Assembly (NCBI RefSeq): GCF_902459695.1
Contig: NZ_CABPRZ010000012.1
Location: forward strand, 1-64,000
Source of the DNA: Pandoraea terrae
Lineage (GTDB): Bacteria > Pseudomonadota > Gammaproteobacteria > Burkholderiales > Burkholderiaceae
DNA length: 64,000 bases
Direction of reading: 5' to 3'
The stretch's first letter is position 1. Each line of letters opens with the position of its first letter. Of the stretch, positions 53,621 to 62,500 are shown piece after piece. The notes beneath the pieces are model-generated. The model saw nothing but the letters and a program-made list of their open reading frames with translations. It made no database searches and was not told the origin of the DNA. Position numbers and translations under genes: made by a program.

Positions 53621-54073
53621 GAAATCCCTCGCAGTGACGTTGCCGACGTAATGCATACAGACACTGAGAGAAATGCTAACCAACATGCGCCTTATCGCAT
53701 ATGGGAAGCCTCCGAGAATTGTGGCCGAGCTTGGAGGGTTACGCCTTTCGCGTGGGCAAAGGGCAGGCTACGCCTAAGATGGAAGACAATTGCCAACGGG
53801 CTGACGGGCTTAAACGTCAGGCAACCAAACGTGGCACTTCAGATGTGTCTTCTGATGCTCGCCGAGCGTCGTTCCTGCAGTGTAGTGGTTTGTTGCTCGG
53901 ACATACGGTGTTGCGTGACCGTCTGCAGGACCGTTGTTGAGCGTGGCTCACTCATGCGTGGCGCCCGACTGGAGCAAGCTGCGTTCGGTATGAGCGCGTC
54001 GTTGCTGAGAAATTGACCGATGCTTCGACTCGCTTGACGCCCGGCATTGGGATGGACAGGGGGACTTGTAGAG
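53621..54073. other. Intergenic region at start of accessory island, no intact gene
   Basis: Two short overlapping plus-strand frames (53606-54016 and 53701-53940) have no ribosome site and no recognisable motif. The one real signal is the 28-bp exact repeat at 53885-53912, which on the minus strand copies the first seven codons (MSEQQTT) of the small protein at 56493-56729 and then diverges. This marks the left part of the island. Confidence 0.5.
53885..53912 (-). repeat. 28-bp exact repeat, left copy (start of a small-protein gene)
   Basis: Identical to 56710-56737. It contains the ATG (53904) and the first seven codons of the 78-residue protein gene plus 8 bp upstream, then the frame hits a stop after 22 codons with no further similarity. 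The two copies bracket about 2.8 kb holding the Hcp/effector/immunity genes and debris. Confidence 0.7.
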
Positions 54074-54352
54074 CTATGACGTTTCGCGACACTCGAATTT
54101 TCTCGCGCAAGCTCGCCAAAGTTTTATGAGCAACCGATACGCAACAACTGAAACGACCAGGTTCACCGCGAGTATCGCGTAGACATATAAATCTTCTGGG
54201 TCTCTTATACCCAACCTGTCCGAAATATCGAACAGCATCCGCACTTGGTAATCCGGCATCGGCACCGGATAGAGATGCACGTATCGGACCGAATAGAAGA
54301 ATATGGTTACAAACAGTAATGTCTTTACGGTTTTACGGACAAGTGCTTCCAT
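54074..54352 (-). CDS. Small two-TM membrane protein, putative immunity protein for the adjacent effector
   Basis: 92 residues with two TM helices (about 9-26, TLLFVTIFFYSVRYVHL in part, and about 57-77, YAILAVNLVVSVVAYRLLI). The loop between (about 28-55) would face the periplasm. Its start lies 20 bp inside the end of the Tlde1-like effector gene, so the two are tightly coupled, as toxin-immunity pairs of the type VI system usually are. No family was recognised; immunity is inferred from position, size and topology. DNA here is clearly lower in GC than the flanks. Confidence 0.55.
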   Translation of the reverse strand: MEALVRKTVKTLLFVTIFFYSVRYVHLYPVPMPDYQVRMLFDISDRLGIRDPEDLYVYAILAVNLVVSVVAYRLLIKLWRACARKFECRETS

Positions 54353-54851
54353 ACGTCGTCACGTCTATCCAGCCATAGGTACTCAGTCCAGAATTCCGCG
54401 CGTGCACGGGCGTGGTGTTGAGGATCGCGCGACGAAGCGCCGCATAATCGGATCGATTTTGCAGGGTGATGCATCCTAGCGAGATGCCAGATCCTCCAGC
54501 GGGGTGCAGCCGGAAATTTCCACGCTTGACTCCTTCTACCCACGTGTAATCGTCGATCTGGCCGTCGTCTCGATACAGCGCGAACCATTCGCCGTGATCG
54601 ACGGGACTATACAAAGCGCTCATGACGGTGTCCCGCAAAGCCATGTGCATTCGAGATCGAATGCTGCCAGCGGGGCGATCAACGATCCAATATTTGCCAG
54701 CGGGTATGGGGCCGATGTTCGGGCGAGCAGTGCAGCCGCCTCTATTTCGGTAAATCTCGTTCCCGGAGAAGGCCATGAATGAACCAACGCCAGGCACGAT
54801 CAGTGGCGAGAGGTGTTGGTTGTCTACGATGAACTTTCCTTGCAGGGGCAT
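54333..54851 (-). CDS. DUF2778 / Tlde1-like peptidoglycan-targeting effector
   Basis: 172 residues, no signal peptide. Matches DUF2778 (type VI L,D-transpeptidase effector Tlde1): the N-terminal strand GVGSFMAFSGN, IGPIPAGKYWIVDRP, and the catalytic region NFRLHPAGG (His116) followed by SGISLGCITL (Ser124, Cys127), the H...S-x-GC pattern of the family. Tlde1 enzymes act in the target periplasm on tetrapeptide stems. It sits 48 bp downstream of hcp and overlaps the putative immunity gene by 20 bp. No T6SS structural gene other than hcp is in the window. Confidence 0.8.
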   Translation of the reverse strand: MPLQGKFIVDNQHLSPLIVPGVGSFMAFSGNEIYRNRGGCTARPNIGPIPAGKYWIVDRPAGSIRSRMHMALRDTVMSALYSPVDHGEWFALYRDDGQIDDYTWVEGVKRGNFRLHPAGGSGISLGCITLQNRSDYAALRRAILNTTPVHARNSGLSTYGWIDVTTYGSTCP

Positions 54852-54899
54852 GAATGGTCTCTGACGTTTCGGAATGGCGCTTGATATCGGTTACGTGCT

Positions 54900-55382
54900 T
54901 CAGCGTTCGTCCCACGCATCGGTAAACTTGATATTGCCGTCGATGTAGTGCCATGTGATGCGCTCATACATCAAAGAAATGGACTCCATGTGATTGAGCG
55001 CCGAGAGTCCCGCCAGTTTAGTGTTGGCCATGCCGGGATTCACGCCGGTGACCTTCACGCCTTCGAGCAGCATCGTGAAATACTTCTCCTCGCATCCAGC
55101 GTGATTAATGCGATACCAGCGCAGCTCTGCCGACGCCAGCGTTTGGCCGTTTGCAACGGCCTTGTAGAGGTACGGGCTCGACGCGTCGAATTCCTTTTCG
55201 AGCGTCATCGACGAATGCATGCGCGTGCCGGTGATCTTTCCGTTCTGCCCATCCACGGGGAGATTCAGGCCGTGACTGAAGCCAATGATCTCGATACTTC
55301 CTTCCCGCCCCTGAACGGTTGAGGAGCCTTTGATATCGGCGCCACCATCGTCCTTCAGCCACAGGTGAGCTGGAATTGCCAT
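54900..55382 (-). CDS. hcp: Hcp (TssD) family type VI secretion tube protein
   Basis: 160 residues from the ATG at 55382, with GGAG about nine bases upstream. Canonical Hcp start [20 protein letters not shown], then [23 protein letters not shown] (in part) and [22 protein letters not shown] (in part), matching the ring-forming Hcp barrel that stacks in the type VI tube. Downstream are the Tlde1-like effector and a two-TM protein. An orphan hcp with cargo is a common arrangement for effectors loaded in the Hcp lumen. Start could also be 55412. Confidence 0.9.
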   Translation of the reverse strand: MAIPAHLWLKDDGGADIKGSSTVQGREGSIEIIGFSHGLNLPVDGQNGKITGTRMHSSMTLEKEFDASSPYLYKAVANGQTLASAELRWYRINHAGCEEKYFTMLLEGVKVTGVNPGMANTKLAGLSALNHMESISLMYERITWHYIDGNIKFTDAWDER

Positions 55383-55682
55383 GTCAATCATCTCCATCTT
55401 GATATGCGCCATTCTGGCGCTGGGCCGGCATTGATACCGCAGGAGGATGCTCTGGTCAATGCGTTATGTCCCAAAACTGAGGGTGACTGGGCTAGGACGG
55501 TCGCCCCATATGAGGGTGTAGCGCCGTGCTCACAGCATGGCTGGGGATTTATGCAACCTTTTCTTCCAGGCGGGCACGAGCCAGCCCTGGATATGTCGGT
55601 TCGAACTCCGAGTCAATTCAAAAATGCCCGGCGTCACTGGCCACTTTCAGGAACGTGCCGCCGGCAGCCGCATCGCGCCCGG

Positions 55683-55778
55683 GTTTCGGATATCAGCTAT
55701 ATCCGCACAGCCCAAGGGTGGCTGCATATGGCGGTGGTGCTGGACCTATACTCTCGCAAGATCGTCGGCCGGGTCGTA
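55683..55778 (+). mobile_element. IS3-family transposase (OrfB integrase core) fragment
   Basis: About 32 codons in one plus-strand frame read [24 protein letters not shown]..., the strand around the first catalytic Asp of the rve/IS3 OrfB core. The rest of the transposase is absent on both sides, so it is a remnant. The sequence between hcp and here (about 55440-55680) has no intact gene; a small open frame from 55365 joins it to the fragment only by chance. Confidence 0.75.
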
Positions 55779-55805
55779 ACCGACGCTGACGGACAGCGCC
55801 ATTGA

Positions 55806-55874
55806 TCAGGCAGCTTCGCGCAAAGTCATGCCAAGATCATTACGTACCCAACGCGCTTCCACGGCGAGTTGTTC
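55806..55874 (-). pseudogene. C-terminal fragment of the small-protein family (paralogue of 56493-56729)
   Basis: Last 22 codons (EQLAVEARWVRNDLGMTLREAA) are clearly homologous to the C-terminus of the intact 78-residue protein (EELAMEAHLVSNDLGMTLREAA). The first 29 bp from the stop side (55804-55832) are identical to 56491-56519. The upstream part of the frame does not resemble the paralogue, so the copy is broken. Confidence 0.7.
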
Positions 55875-56015
55875 CGTTTGGAGAAGATGCCCACTCGGGT
55901 CGCGTTTATCAGCCCAAGTGTGAAAAGGTGTCCGGTGGTACAGGGGAAAATCAATAGGAATCCGGTCGGCCGAGATTTCGGCAAACCTACAATGAGGCAG
56001 CACTCGTGTCGAACC

Positions 56016-56309
56016 TTACGGCCTATGAGTGCGCAGCCAATCGAGTAACGCGTCATTCATGCGCTTTTGCCATTCGTCACCCGAGGCGCGAAAGGCAGCC
56101 ACGATTTTGACGTCATAGCGGATCGTCACAGATTCCTAGGAGTTTGCCAGCTTTGGGCGCTCCACGCGCTTGGCTTGCTCACCGAATGGTTTCATCTGTC
56201 GGATCTCTTCCTCAGTGAGTTCATAGGTGTCGGGGTCGGCGGCGATGCCACGGTTGATCGCCTCCTCCTCTTCAGGCGTCGGCATTGCGATTTTGCGATT
56301 CTTGAACAT
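56016..56309 (-). pseudogene. BrnA-type antitoxin interrupted by an in-frame amber codon
   Basis: From the ATG at 56309 (GAGGGA upstream) the frame reads a BrnA-like N-terminal part (MPTPEEEEAINRGIAADPDT..., RPKLANS), meets TAG at 56138-56136, and then continues in the same frame with ESVTIRYDVKIVAAFRAS and EWQKRMNDALLDWLRTHRP to a TAA at 56016. Together this is a full-length BrnA (about 97 codons) with the C-terminal ribbon-helix-helix lost by one nonsense codon. Just upstream (56310-56345) a frame coding SISLREADQREIRD is the tail of a decayed BrnT toxin. The intact pair is at 57297-57855. Confidence 0.75.
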
Positions 56310-56492
56310 CTCGGATTTCCCTCTGGTCTGCCTCCCGCAAGCTGATGCTTTTGGTTGCGTCGTCACACCGCGTACCCGCACAAAATTCATTCCGGCACAT
56401 ACAAAACGAAGCCGCGGTCTTCGCTTCTAAAGCCGGGGATGTCAGCAAATGCATCAGGGTCGCGACCGATGCTTACGGACCGAGCGATGCGA

Positions 56493-56729
56493 TCAGGCAG
56501 CTTCGCGCAAAGTCATGCCGAGGTCGTTGGATACCAAATGCGCTTCCATAGCGAGTTCTTCCATTTGGAGGAAATACGCGCTCAGATAAGGTTGATCCAA
56601 CGATTCAATGCCGCCTTGCGTAGCAGCCGAAGAGAGGGCCGCGAGACGGGTGACGAGCTCATCGAGACGCTCCAGGGCAGTTTGTACGTCGGGATTGTCG
56701 AAAGGTGCGGTGGTTTGTTGCTCGGACAT
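56493..56729 (-). CDS. Small acidic protein of unknown function (repeated family)
   Basis: 78 residues, rich in Glu, Leu and Ala, mainly helical by appearance (about 12-40 and 48-75). Ribosome site region reads GAGGAACACC before the ATG. Not recognised as any known family. Two broken relatives occur in the same island (53885-53912, matching its first codons, and 55806-55874, matching its last), so the family has duplicated here. A role linked to the nearby type VI or toxin-antitoxin genes is possible but unsupported. Confidence 0.6.
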   Translation of the reverse strand: MSEQQTTAPFDNPDVQTALERLDELVTRLAALSSAATQGGIESLDQPYLSAYFLQMEELAMEAHLVSNDLGMTLREAA

Positions 56730-56737
56730 ACGGTGTT
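56710..56737 (-). repeat. 28-bp exact repeat, right copy
   Basis: Identical to 53885-53912; here it spans the 5' end of the intact small-protein gene. Confidence 0.7.
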
Positions 56738-57245
56738 CCTCATTCAGGTACTGAGTTCCCCGTACGCCCGCTGCCGCGATGGCAGGGGCGGGCGGGCGCT
56801 AAGCGAGGTTGACGACCGTACGACTAAACGAAACAAAGAGAACGGTACTCCCGGGGGAGTCCACGCAAAGCGCCCACCCAATGGTGGTCAGCAGCTTCAC
56901 CGAACCGGCGCAATTCTCCGGAACGATCGCTTGCGCGTTTCGTTCAGTCATTCGGGTCGTCAAACCCGGTCACGTTTGTTGACGCGACGAACCCAGTCTA
57001 GAGACGCAAACGCACAGGCACAAGCCATTTGGCCCCGAATTTACGCGAGTTTGGCGAGATTCGGAATGCTCCATACTCGCGTTAGGACGGAACTCATAAA
57101 TTTCGTGGGATATGTCCGGAAGAATGGGAAAACCACAGACTACGGGTGTGCGATGAAAGCGGTCACGGCACAATTTCTCCGAGCGCAAACGCGTCCGTTC
57201 ATGGATCGATAACGCCAGGTCACTCCAGACGACGCTGGAATTATC
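56738..57245. other. Intergenic region without a recognisable gene
   Basis: About 500 bp between the small-protein gene and the brnTA operator. The overlapping open frames have no ribosome site or motifs. It probably holds the promoter of the leftward small-protein gene. Confidence 0.5.
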
Positions 57246-57287
57246 GTACCCACAAAAAATCATTGACGCGCAATTTATTGTGGGTAC
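57246..57287. promoter_or_regulatory. Inverted-repeat operator upstream of brnT
   Basis: GTACCCACAA (57246-57255) and TTGTGGGTAC (57278-57287) are perfectly complementary 10-bp arms separated by 22 bp; the right arm ends 9 bp before the brnT ATG. BrnA antitoxins bind palindromic sites over their own promoter, so this is the likely autoregulatory operator. Confidence 0.65.
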
Positions 57288-57296
57288 AATAATCTC

Positions 57297-57584
57297 ATGG
57301 ATTTCACGATCCAGTTCGACCCGGTCAAATGCGCGCGAAACGTCAGGGACAGAAACCTCTCGTTCGAAGCGGCCCGTCAGTTTGACTGGTCCACAGCTGC
57401 GCTACTGGAAGATGCCCGCAACGAATATCCAGAGCGCCGCTTCATTGCGGTGGGGTATCTCAATGCGCGGCTGCACGTGATGTGCTTTACTCCGATTTCC
57501 GGCGGCATACGCGTCATCAGTTTTCGAAAGGCCAACTCCCGAGAGGCACGTGATCATGACAAACCGCTTACCCTTGACCGATAA
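57297..57584 (+). CDS. brnT: BrnT ribonuclease toxin
   Basis: 95 residues. BrnT hallmarks: FDPVKCARNVRDRNLSFEAA near the N-terminus (family F-D-x-x-K-x2-x-N-x2-x-R/H), ERRFIAVGYLNARLHVMCF and the C-terminal IRVISFRKANSREARDHDK. BrnT is a RelE-fold ribonuclease whose catalytic residues include the Arg and His/Arg of such segments. It overlaps the antitoxin start by 29 bp, the usual toxin-first gene order of type II brnTA modules. The antitoxin neutralises it and represses the operon. Confidence 0.93.
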   Translation: MDFTIQFDPVKCARNVRDRNLSFEAARQFDWSTAALLEDARNEYPERRFIAVGYLNARLHVMCFTPISGGIRVISFRKANSREARDHDKPLTLDR

Positions 57585-57855
57585 GGACGGTGAAGTGCGC
57601 GAACTGACGCAGGAAGACTTGCGCAAGTTCCAGCCCGCCGCCGACGTACTTCCCGGCGTCGTCGGGAAAGCATTGTCCGAAGTGATGCTCAGGCCGCGCG
57701 GACGTCCCAAGGCAGATCAAACGAAAGTCCACCTGAACGCACGATTCGACCCTGAAGTCGTGAATGCCTTCAAGAACACCGGATCCGGTTGGCAAACTCG
57801 TATGAACAATGCCCTTAAGGATTGGCTCAAGACGCATGATCCCCAGGAGGCGTGA
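57556..57855 (+). CDS. brnA: BrnA antitoxin
   Basis: 99 residues from the ATG at 57556 (an in-frame GTG lies at 57550). N-terminal toxin-binding part (LTQEDLRKFQPAADVLPGVV) and C-terminal ribbon-helix-helix (VHLNARFDPEVVNAFKNTGSGWQTRMNNALKDWLK, quoted in part), typical BrnA order. Compare the broken relative at 56016-56309, which has the same layout. A region of about 490 bp follows to the RND operon. Confidence 0.92.
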   Translation: MTNRLPLTDKDGEVRELTQEDLRKFQPAADVLPGVVGKALSEVMLRPRGRPKADQTKVHLNARFDPEVVNAFKNTGSGWQTRMNNALKDWLKTHDPQEA

Positions 57856-58066
57856 GCCTCTCGCCCGCGCAGCCCGAAACAATTACGTGCCGCGACACCT
57901 GACGCGCTAAGATGCCGACGGCACATATTCACGCGCTTAGAAGAATAAAGCGCCAGCCGGCGACTCCCAAGTCCACCCGAATTCGGCACAAACGCTTCTC
58001 GGAACGCTTCGACCAACACATCCTCACTCCCCGTCCAAGCGTTATCAGGCCATCGATTCAACATAA

Positions 58067-58087
58067 GAACTTCTTAATAAGAAATTC
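58067..58087. promoter_or_regulatory. Imperfect palindrome upstream of RND efflux operon
   Basis: GAACTTCTTA and TAAGAAATTC are inverted repeats around a single A (one mismatch per arm), in an A/T-rich spot about 260 bp before the adaptor ATG. Such sites often bind TetR or MarR-type repressors; no regulator gene is within the window beside it. Otherwise 57856-58349 shows no gene. Confidence 0.45.
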
Positions 58088-58349
58088 TCACTTTCGCGGC
58101 AATAGAAGCAAAAATCCCTCGCCGCTTTCAATGTTTCTCAGAATCGACCGTTTTCCAACCGAAAAACTCACAACCGACGAGTTCTTCCCCCGTTGCACCT
58201 CACCGGCAATCCATATATCATCAGCCGTAGATTTAATTCCGGCGATGTCCGATTGAGTTGACGCCGCGCCGGTTTTCCCGTCCCGCACCGCATGACGACG
58301 GCCTCTGGCCGCACGCAGGGACCTTGCATTCTCTTTGCCAAGACGCATC

Positions 58350-59531
58350 ATGACGCCATTCGGAAGAGAAGTTCCGCCGCGCGCACCGCGCCGGAGGCTC
58401 GGCAAGATCGCCGCTGCCGCTGCGGCCGGACTGTTGATCGGCGGCCTTGCCGCCTGCGGCAAGAAGCCGCCCCTGCCCACCGCGCCTCGCCCGGTCGTCG
58501 CTGTCGCTGCCCAGGCAGACGGTCAAATGCCGGTCGCCTCGCTGCCGGGTCAGATCGAAGCCCGCTATTCGACACCCCTGTCGTTCCGCGTCTCCGGCAA
58601 GCTCGTCGAGCGCAATGTGCGCCTGGGCGATATCGTCATAGCCGGCCAGCCCGTCGCCAGGCTCGATCCGTCCGACATCGCCAAGAACGCCGCCATCGCG
58701 CGTGCGCAACTCGACGCCGCGCAGCATCAGCTCGACTTCGCCAAGCAGCAGCTGGACCGCGACCGCGCGCAGGCCAAGGAAAACCTGATCGCGCCCGCCC
58801 AGCTCGAACAAACCGAGAACGCCTACGCCGGCGCCCTCGCCCAACGCAATCAGGCGGCACAGCAAGCCGCGCTGACAGGCGACCAACTCGGCTATGCCAC
58901 GCTCAAGGCCGATCACGCTGGCGTCATCACCGCCGAACAGGCCGACACCGGCCAGAACGTCACCGCCGGCCAGCCCATCTACATGCTCGCGTGGAGCGGC
59001 GACGTCGACACGATTGTCGACGTTCCCGAAAGCGCACTCGCCGCGTTCGCCGTCGGCCAACATGCCACCGTCACACTTCCCGCACTGGCCGGCAAGCCCT
59101 TCAACGCCCGGGTGCGCGAAGTGTCGCCGGCGGCCGATCCCCAAAGCCGCACGTATCGCGCCAAGCTCACGCTTGAAGCGCCCACGACCGACATCAAACT
59201 CGGCATGACGGCCAACGTCGCGTTCACACAAACCGCACCGCAAGGCGCACAGCCCCAACAAGGCTCACAAGGCGCCACCGCCGCGTTCACCGTCCCGTCG
59301 ACCGCCCTTTTCCACGACGGCAAACTGCCGGCGGTCTGGGTCGTCAAAGCCCCGGGCGACACGCTCGAACTGCGCCGCGTGCAGGTCTCGCGCTTCGGCG
59401 AGCGCACCGTCACCGTCGTCGGCGGCATCCAGGCCGGCGAGCGCATCGTCTGGCAAGGCGTTCACACCGTGACCGCCGGCGAGAAAGTCCGTGTCGTGCA
59501 GCCGCTGCACCCCGAGGACTTTGCTTCATGA
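58350..59531 (+). CDS. RND efflux periplasmic adaptor subunit (MFP)
   Basis: 393 residues from the ATG at 58350. Lipoprotein signal with lipobox GGLAAC, so it is anchored to the inner membrane by the acylated Cys. Then the barrel-sandwich (about 50-95 and 185-215), a coiled coil (about 100-175; alanine/glutamine-rich heptads, ARAQLDAAQHQLDFAKQQL in part), lipoyl-like segment YATLKADHAGVITAEQADTG (in part) and beta-barrel domain. It bridges the RND pump and outer membrane channel. Overlaps the pump gene by 4 bp. Confidence 0.92.
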   Translation: MTPFGREVPPRAPRRRLGKIAAAAAAGLLIGGLAACGKKPPLPTAPRPVVAVAAQADGQMPVASLPGQIEARYSTPLSFRVSGKLVERNVRLGDIVIAGQPVARLDPSDIAKNAAIARAQLDAAQHQLDFAKQQLDRDRAQAKENLIAPAQLEQTENAYAGALAQRNQAAQQAALTGDQLGYATLKADHAGVITAEQADTGQNVTAGQPIYMLAWSGDVDTIVDVPESALAAFAVGQHATVTLPALAGKPFNARVREVSPAADPQSRTYRAKLTLEAPTTDIKLGMTANVAFTQTAPQGAQPQQGSQGATAAFTVPSTALFHDGKLPAVWVVKAPGDTLELRRVQVSRFGERTVTVVGGIQAGERIVWQGVHTVTAGEKVRVVQPLHPEDFAS

Positions 59532-62500
59532 GCGCGCCGCAAGAAAACGCCCTGTCGCCAAACGCGCCTGACGAGGCCAAACGCTACGAAGAGGGCAGCT
59601 TCAACCTGTCCGCATGGGCGCTGCGTCACCGCGCGCTGGTCGTCTTCCTGATCGGCATGGCGACGATCTTCGGCATCTTCGCTTACTCGCGTCTGGCACA
59701 GTCGGAAGATCCGCCCTTCACGTTCCGCGTGATGGTCATCCGCACCTTCTGGCCGGGGGCGACCGCCCAACAGGTGCAGGAACAGGTGACCGACCGCATC
59801 GCCCGCAAACTCCAGGAGATGCCGACGATCGACTTCCAGCGCAGCTACTCGCGCCCCGGAGAATCGTTACTGTTCTTCGCGATGAAGGACTCCGCGCCGC
59901 CCGGCGAAGTGCCCGAGACGTGGTATCAGGTCCGCAAGAAGGTCGGCGACATCGCCGTGACACTGCCGCCCGGCATTCAGGGCCCCTTCTTCAACGACGA
60001 ATTCGGCGACGTCTACACGCACATCTACACGCTCGACGGCGACGGTTTCGGCCCCGCGCAACTGCGCAATTACGCAGATGCCTTGCGCACCGTGCTGCTG
60101 CGCGTGCCCGGTGTCGCGAAGGTCGATTACTTTGGCGACCAGGATCAGAAGATCTTCCTCGAGATCTCGAACACGCAACTCACGCGACTCGGCCTGTCGC
60201 CGCAGCAGATCGCACAGGCGGTCAACGGCCAGAATGCCGTCTCGCCCGCCGGCACGATCATGACGCCGAACGACCGCGTGTTTGTGCGTCCAGGCGGACC
60301 ATTCAAGGATGTCGCCGCGTTGGCCGACACGCTGATCCGCGTCAACAATCGTACCTTCCGGCTCGGCGACATCGCCACCATCAAACGCGGCTACGTCGAT
60401 CCCCCGGTCGCGCAAATGCGCTTCGCGGGCAAACCGGTGCTCGGCATCGGCATCACCATGCAGCCCGGCCGCGACGTCGTCCATCTCGGCCGCGAAGTCG
60501 AAGCCAAAATGGCGGCGTTGCGCAAGGAATTGCCCGCAGGGCTCGTGCTCACCGAAGTCTCGAGCATGTCGGAGGCTGTGTCGCAATCGGTCGACGACTT
60601 CCTCGAAGCCGTGGGCGAAGCCGTCCTCATCGTGCTGATCGTCAGTCTGCTGTCGTTGGGCGTGCGCACCGGCATGGTCGTGGTCATCTCGATTCCGATC
60701 GTGCTGGCCGTCACGGCGCTGTGCATGTACGTCTTCGACATCGGCCTGCACAAGGTCTCGCTCGGCACCTTGATTCTCGCGCTCGGCCTGCTTGTCGACG
60801 ATGCGATCATCGCCGTCGAAATGATGGCGGTGAAGCTCGAGCAAGGATGGAACCGTTCGCGCGCCGCCGCCTTCGCCTATACGAGCACGGCCTTCCCGAT
60901 GCTCACAGGCACCCTCGTGACCGTCGCCGGCTTCCTGCCGATCGCGCTGGCGAAGTCGAGCACCGGCGAATACACGCGCTCGATCTTCGAGGTGTCGGCC
61001 ATTGCGCTGCTGGCCTCCTGGTTCGCAGCCGTCGTGCTGATTCCGCTGCTCGGCTACAAGCTGCTGCCCGAACGCAAGCGCGAAGCGCATCACGACGAGC
61101 ATCATGAACACGACGTCTACGACACGAAGTTCTATAACCGCCTGCGCGTCTGGGTGACGTGGTGCATCGAGCGCCGCTTCGTCGTGCTGGCGATCACGGC
61201 CCTCCTGTTCGTTATCGCCATGGCCGGCTTCTCGCTCGTGCCGCAACAGTTCTTCCCGAGTTCGGATCGTCCGGAACTGCTCGTCGACCTCCGCCTGCAG
61301 GAAGGCGCCTCGTTTGACGCGACGTTGCGCGAGACGACACGCCTGGAGAAAGCGCTCGACGGACGCCCCGAGATCGATCACACCGTGAGCTTCGTCGGCT
61401 CAGGCGCGCCGCGCTTCTATTTGCCGCTGGATCAGCAACTGGCACAGCCGAACTTCGCGCAGTTGGTCGTAACGACGAAATCCGTCAAGGATCGCGAAGC
61501 GCTGGCCCGCTGGCTGGCGCCGAAGCTGCGGGAAGAATTCCCGTCCGTACGCACGCGTCTTTCGCGTCTGGAGAACGGGCCGCCCGTCGGCTTCCCGGTG
61601 CAGTTCCGCGTGAGCGGCGACGACATCGCCACAGTGCGCAAGTTCGCCGACCAGGTCGCGGCCGTCATGCGCGCCGACAACCGCACGTCCGACGTGCAGC
61701 TCGACTGGGACGAACCGTCGCAGCGCTCGGTCCGCTTCGAAGTCGATCAGCAGAAGGCGCGCGCGCTCGGCGTCAGCTCCGACGACATCTCGAACTTCAT
61801 CGCCATGACGCTCACGGGCTACACGATCACGCAATATCGGGAGCGCGACAAACTGATCGCCGTCGATCTGCGCGCGCCGAAGGCGGAACGCGCAGATCCG
61901 TCGAAGCTGGCAACGTTGGCGATGCCAACACCGAATGGCCCTGTGCCGCTCGGCACGCTGGGTCATGTCGTCAACGAGCTGGAATACGGCGTGATCTGGG
62001 AACGTGACCGTCAACCGACCATCACCGTGCGCTCGGACGTGCGCAACGGCGCGCAGGGCATCGATGTCACGAGTGCGATCGACAAGCAGATCCAGCCGAT
62101 TCGCGACACGCTGCCGGTCGGCTACCGCGTCCAGATCGGCGGGTCGGTCGAGGAAAGTGCCAAGGGCCAGTCGTCGATCATGGCACAGATGCCGATCATG
62201 ATCATCGCGGTGCTGACCTTATTGATGCTCCAGTTGCAAAGCCTCGCCCGGGTGATGATGGTCGTGCTGACGGCGCCGCTCGGCATGATCGGCGTGGTCT
62301 TGACGCTACTGCTGTTCGGCAAGCCGTTCGGCTTCGTCGCGATGCTCGGCGTGATCGCCATGTTCGGGATCATCATGCGAAATTCGGTGATTCTCGTCGA
62401 TCAGATCGAGCAGGACATCCGCGCCGGCCAGCCGCGTTTCGATGCGATCGTGGGGGCGACGGTGCGCCGATTCCGGCCGATCGTGCTGACGGCGGCCGCC

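Noticed and set aside
53606-54016. Overlapping plus-strand frames of up to 136 residues
   Set aside because: No motif, no ribosome site; only the 28-bp repeat in this stretch carries a signal.
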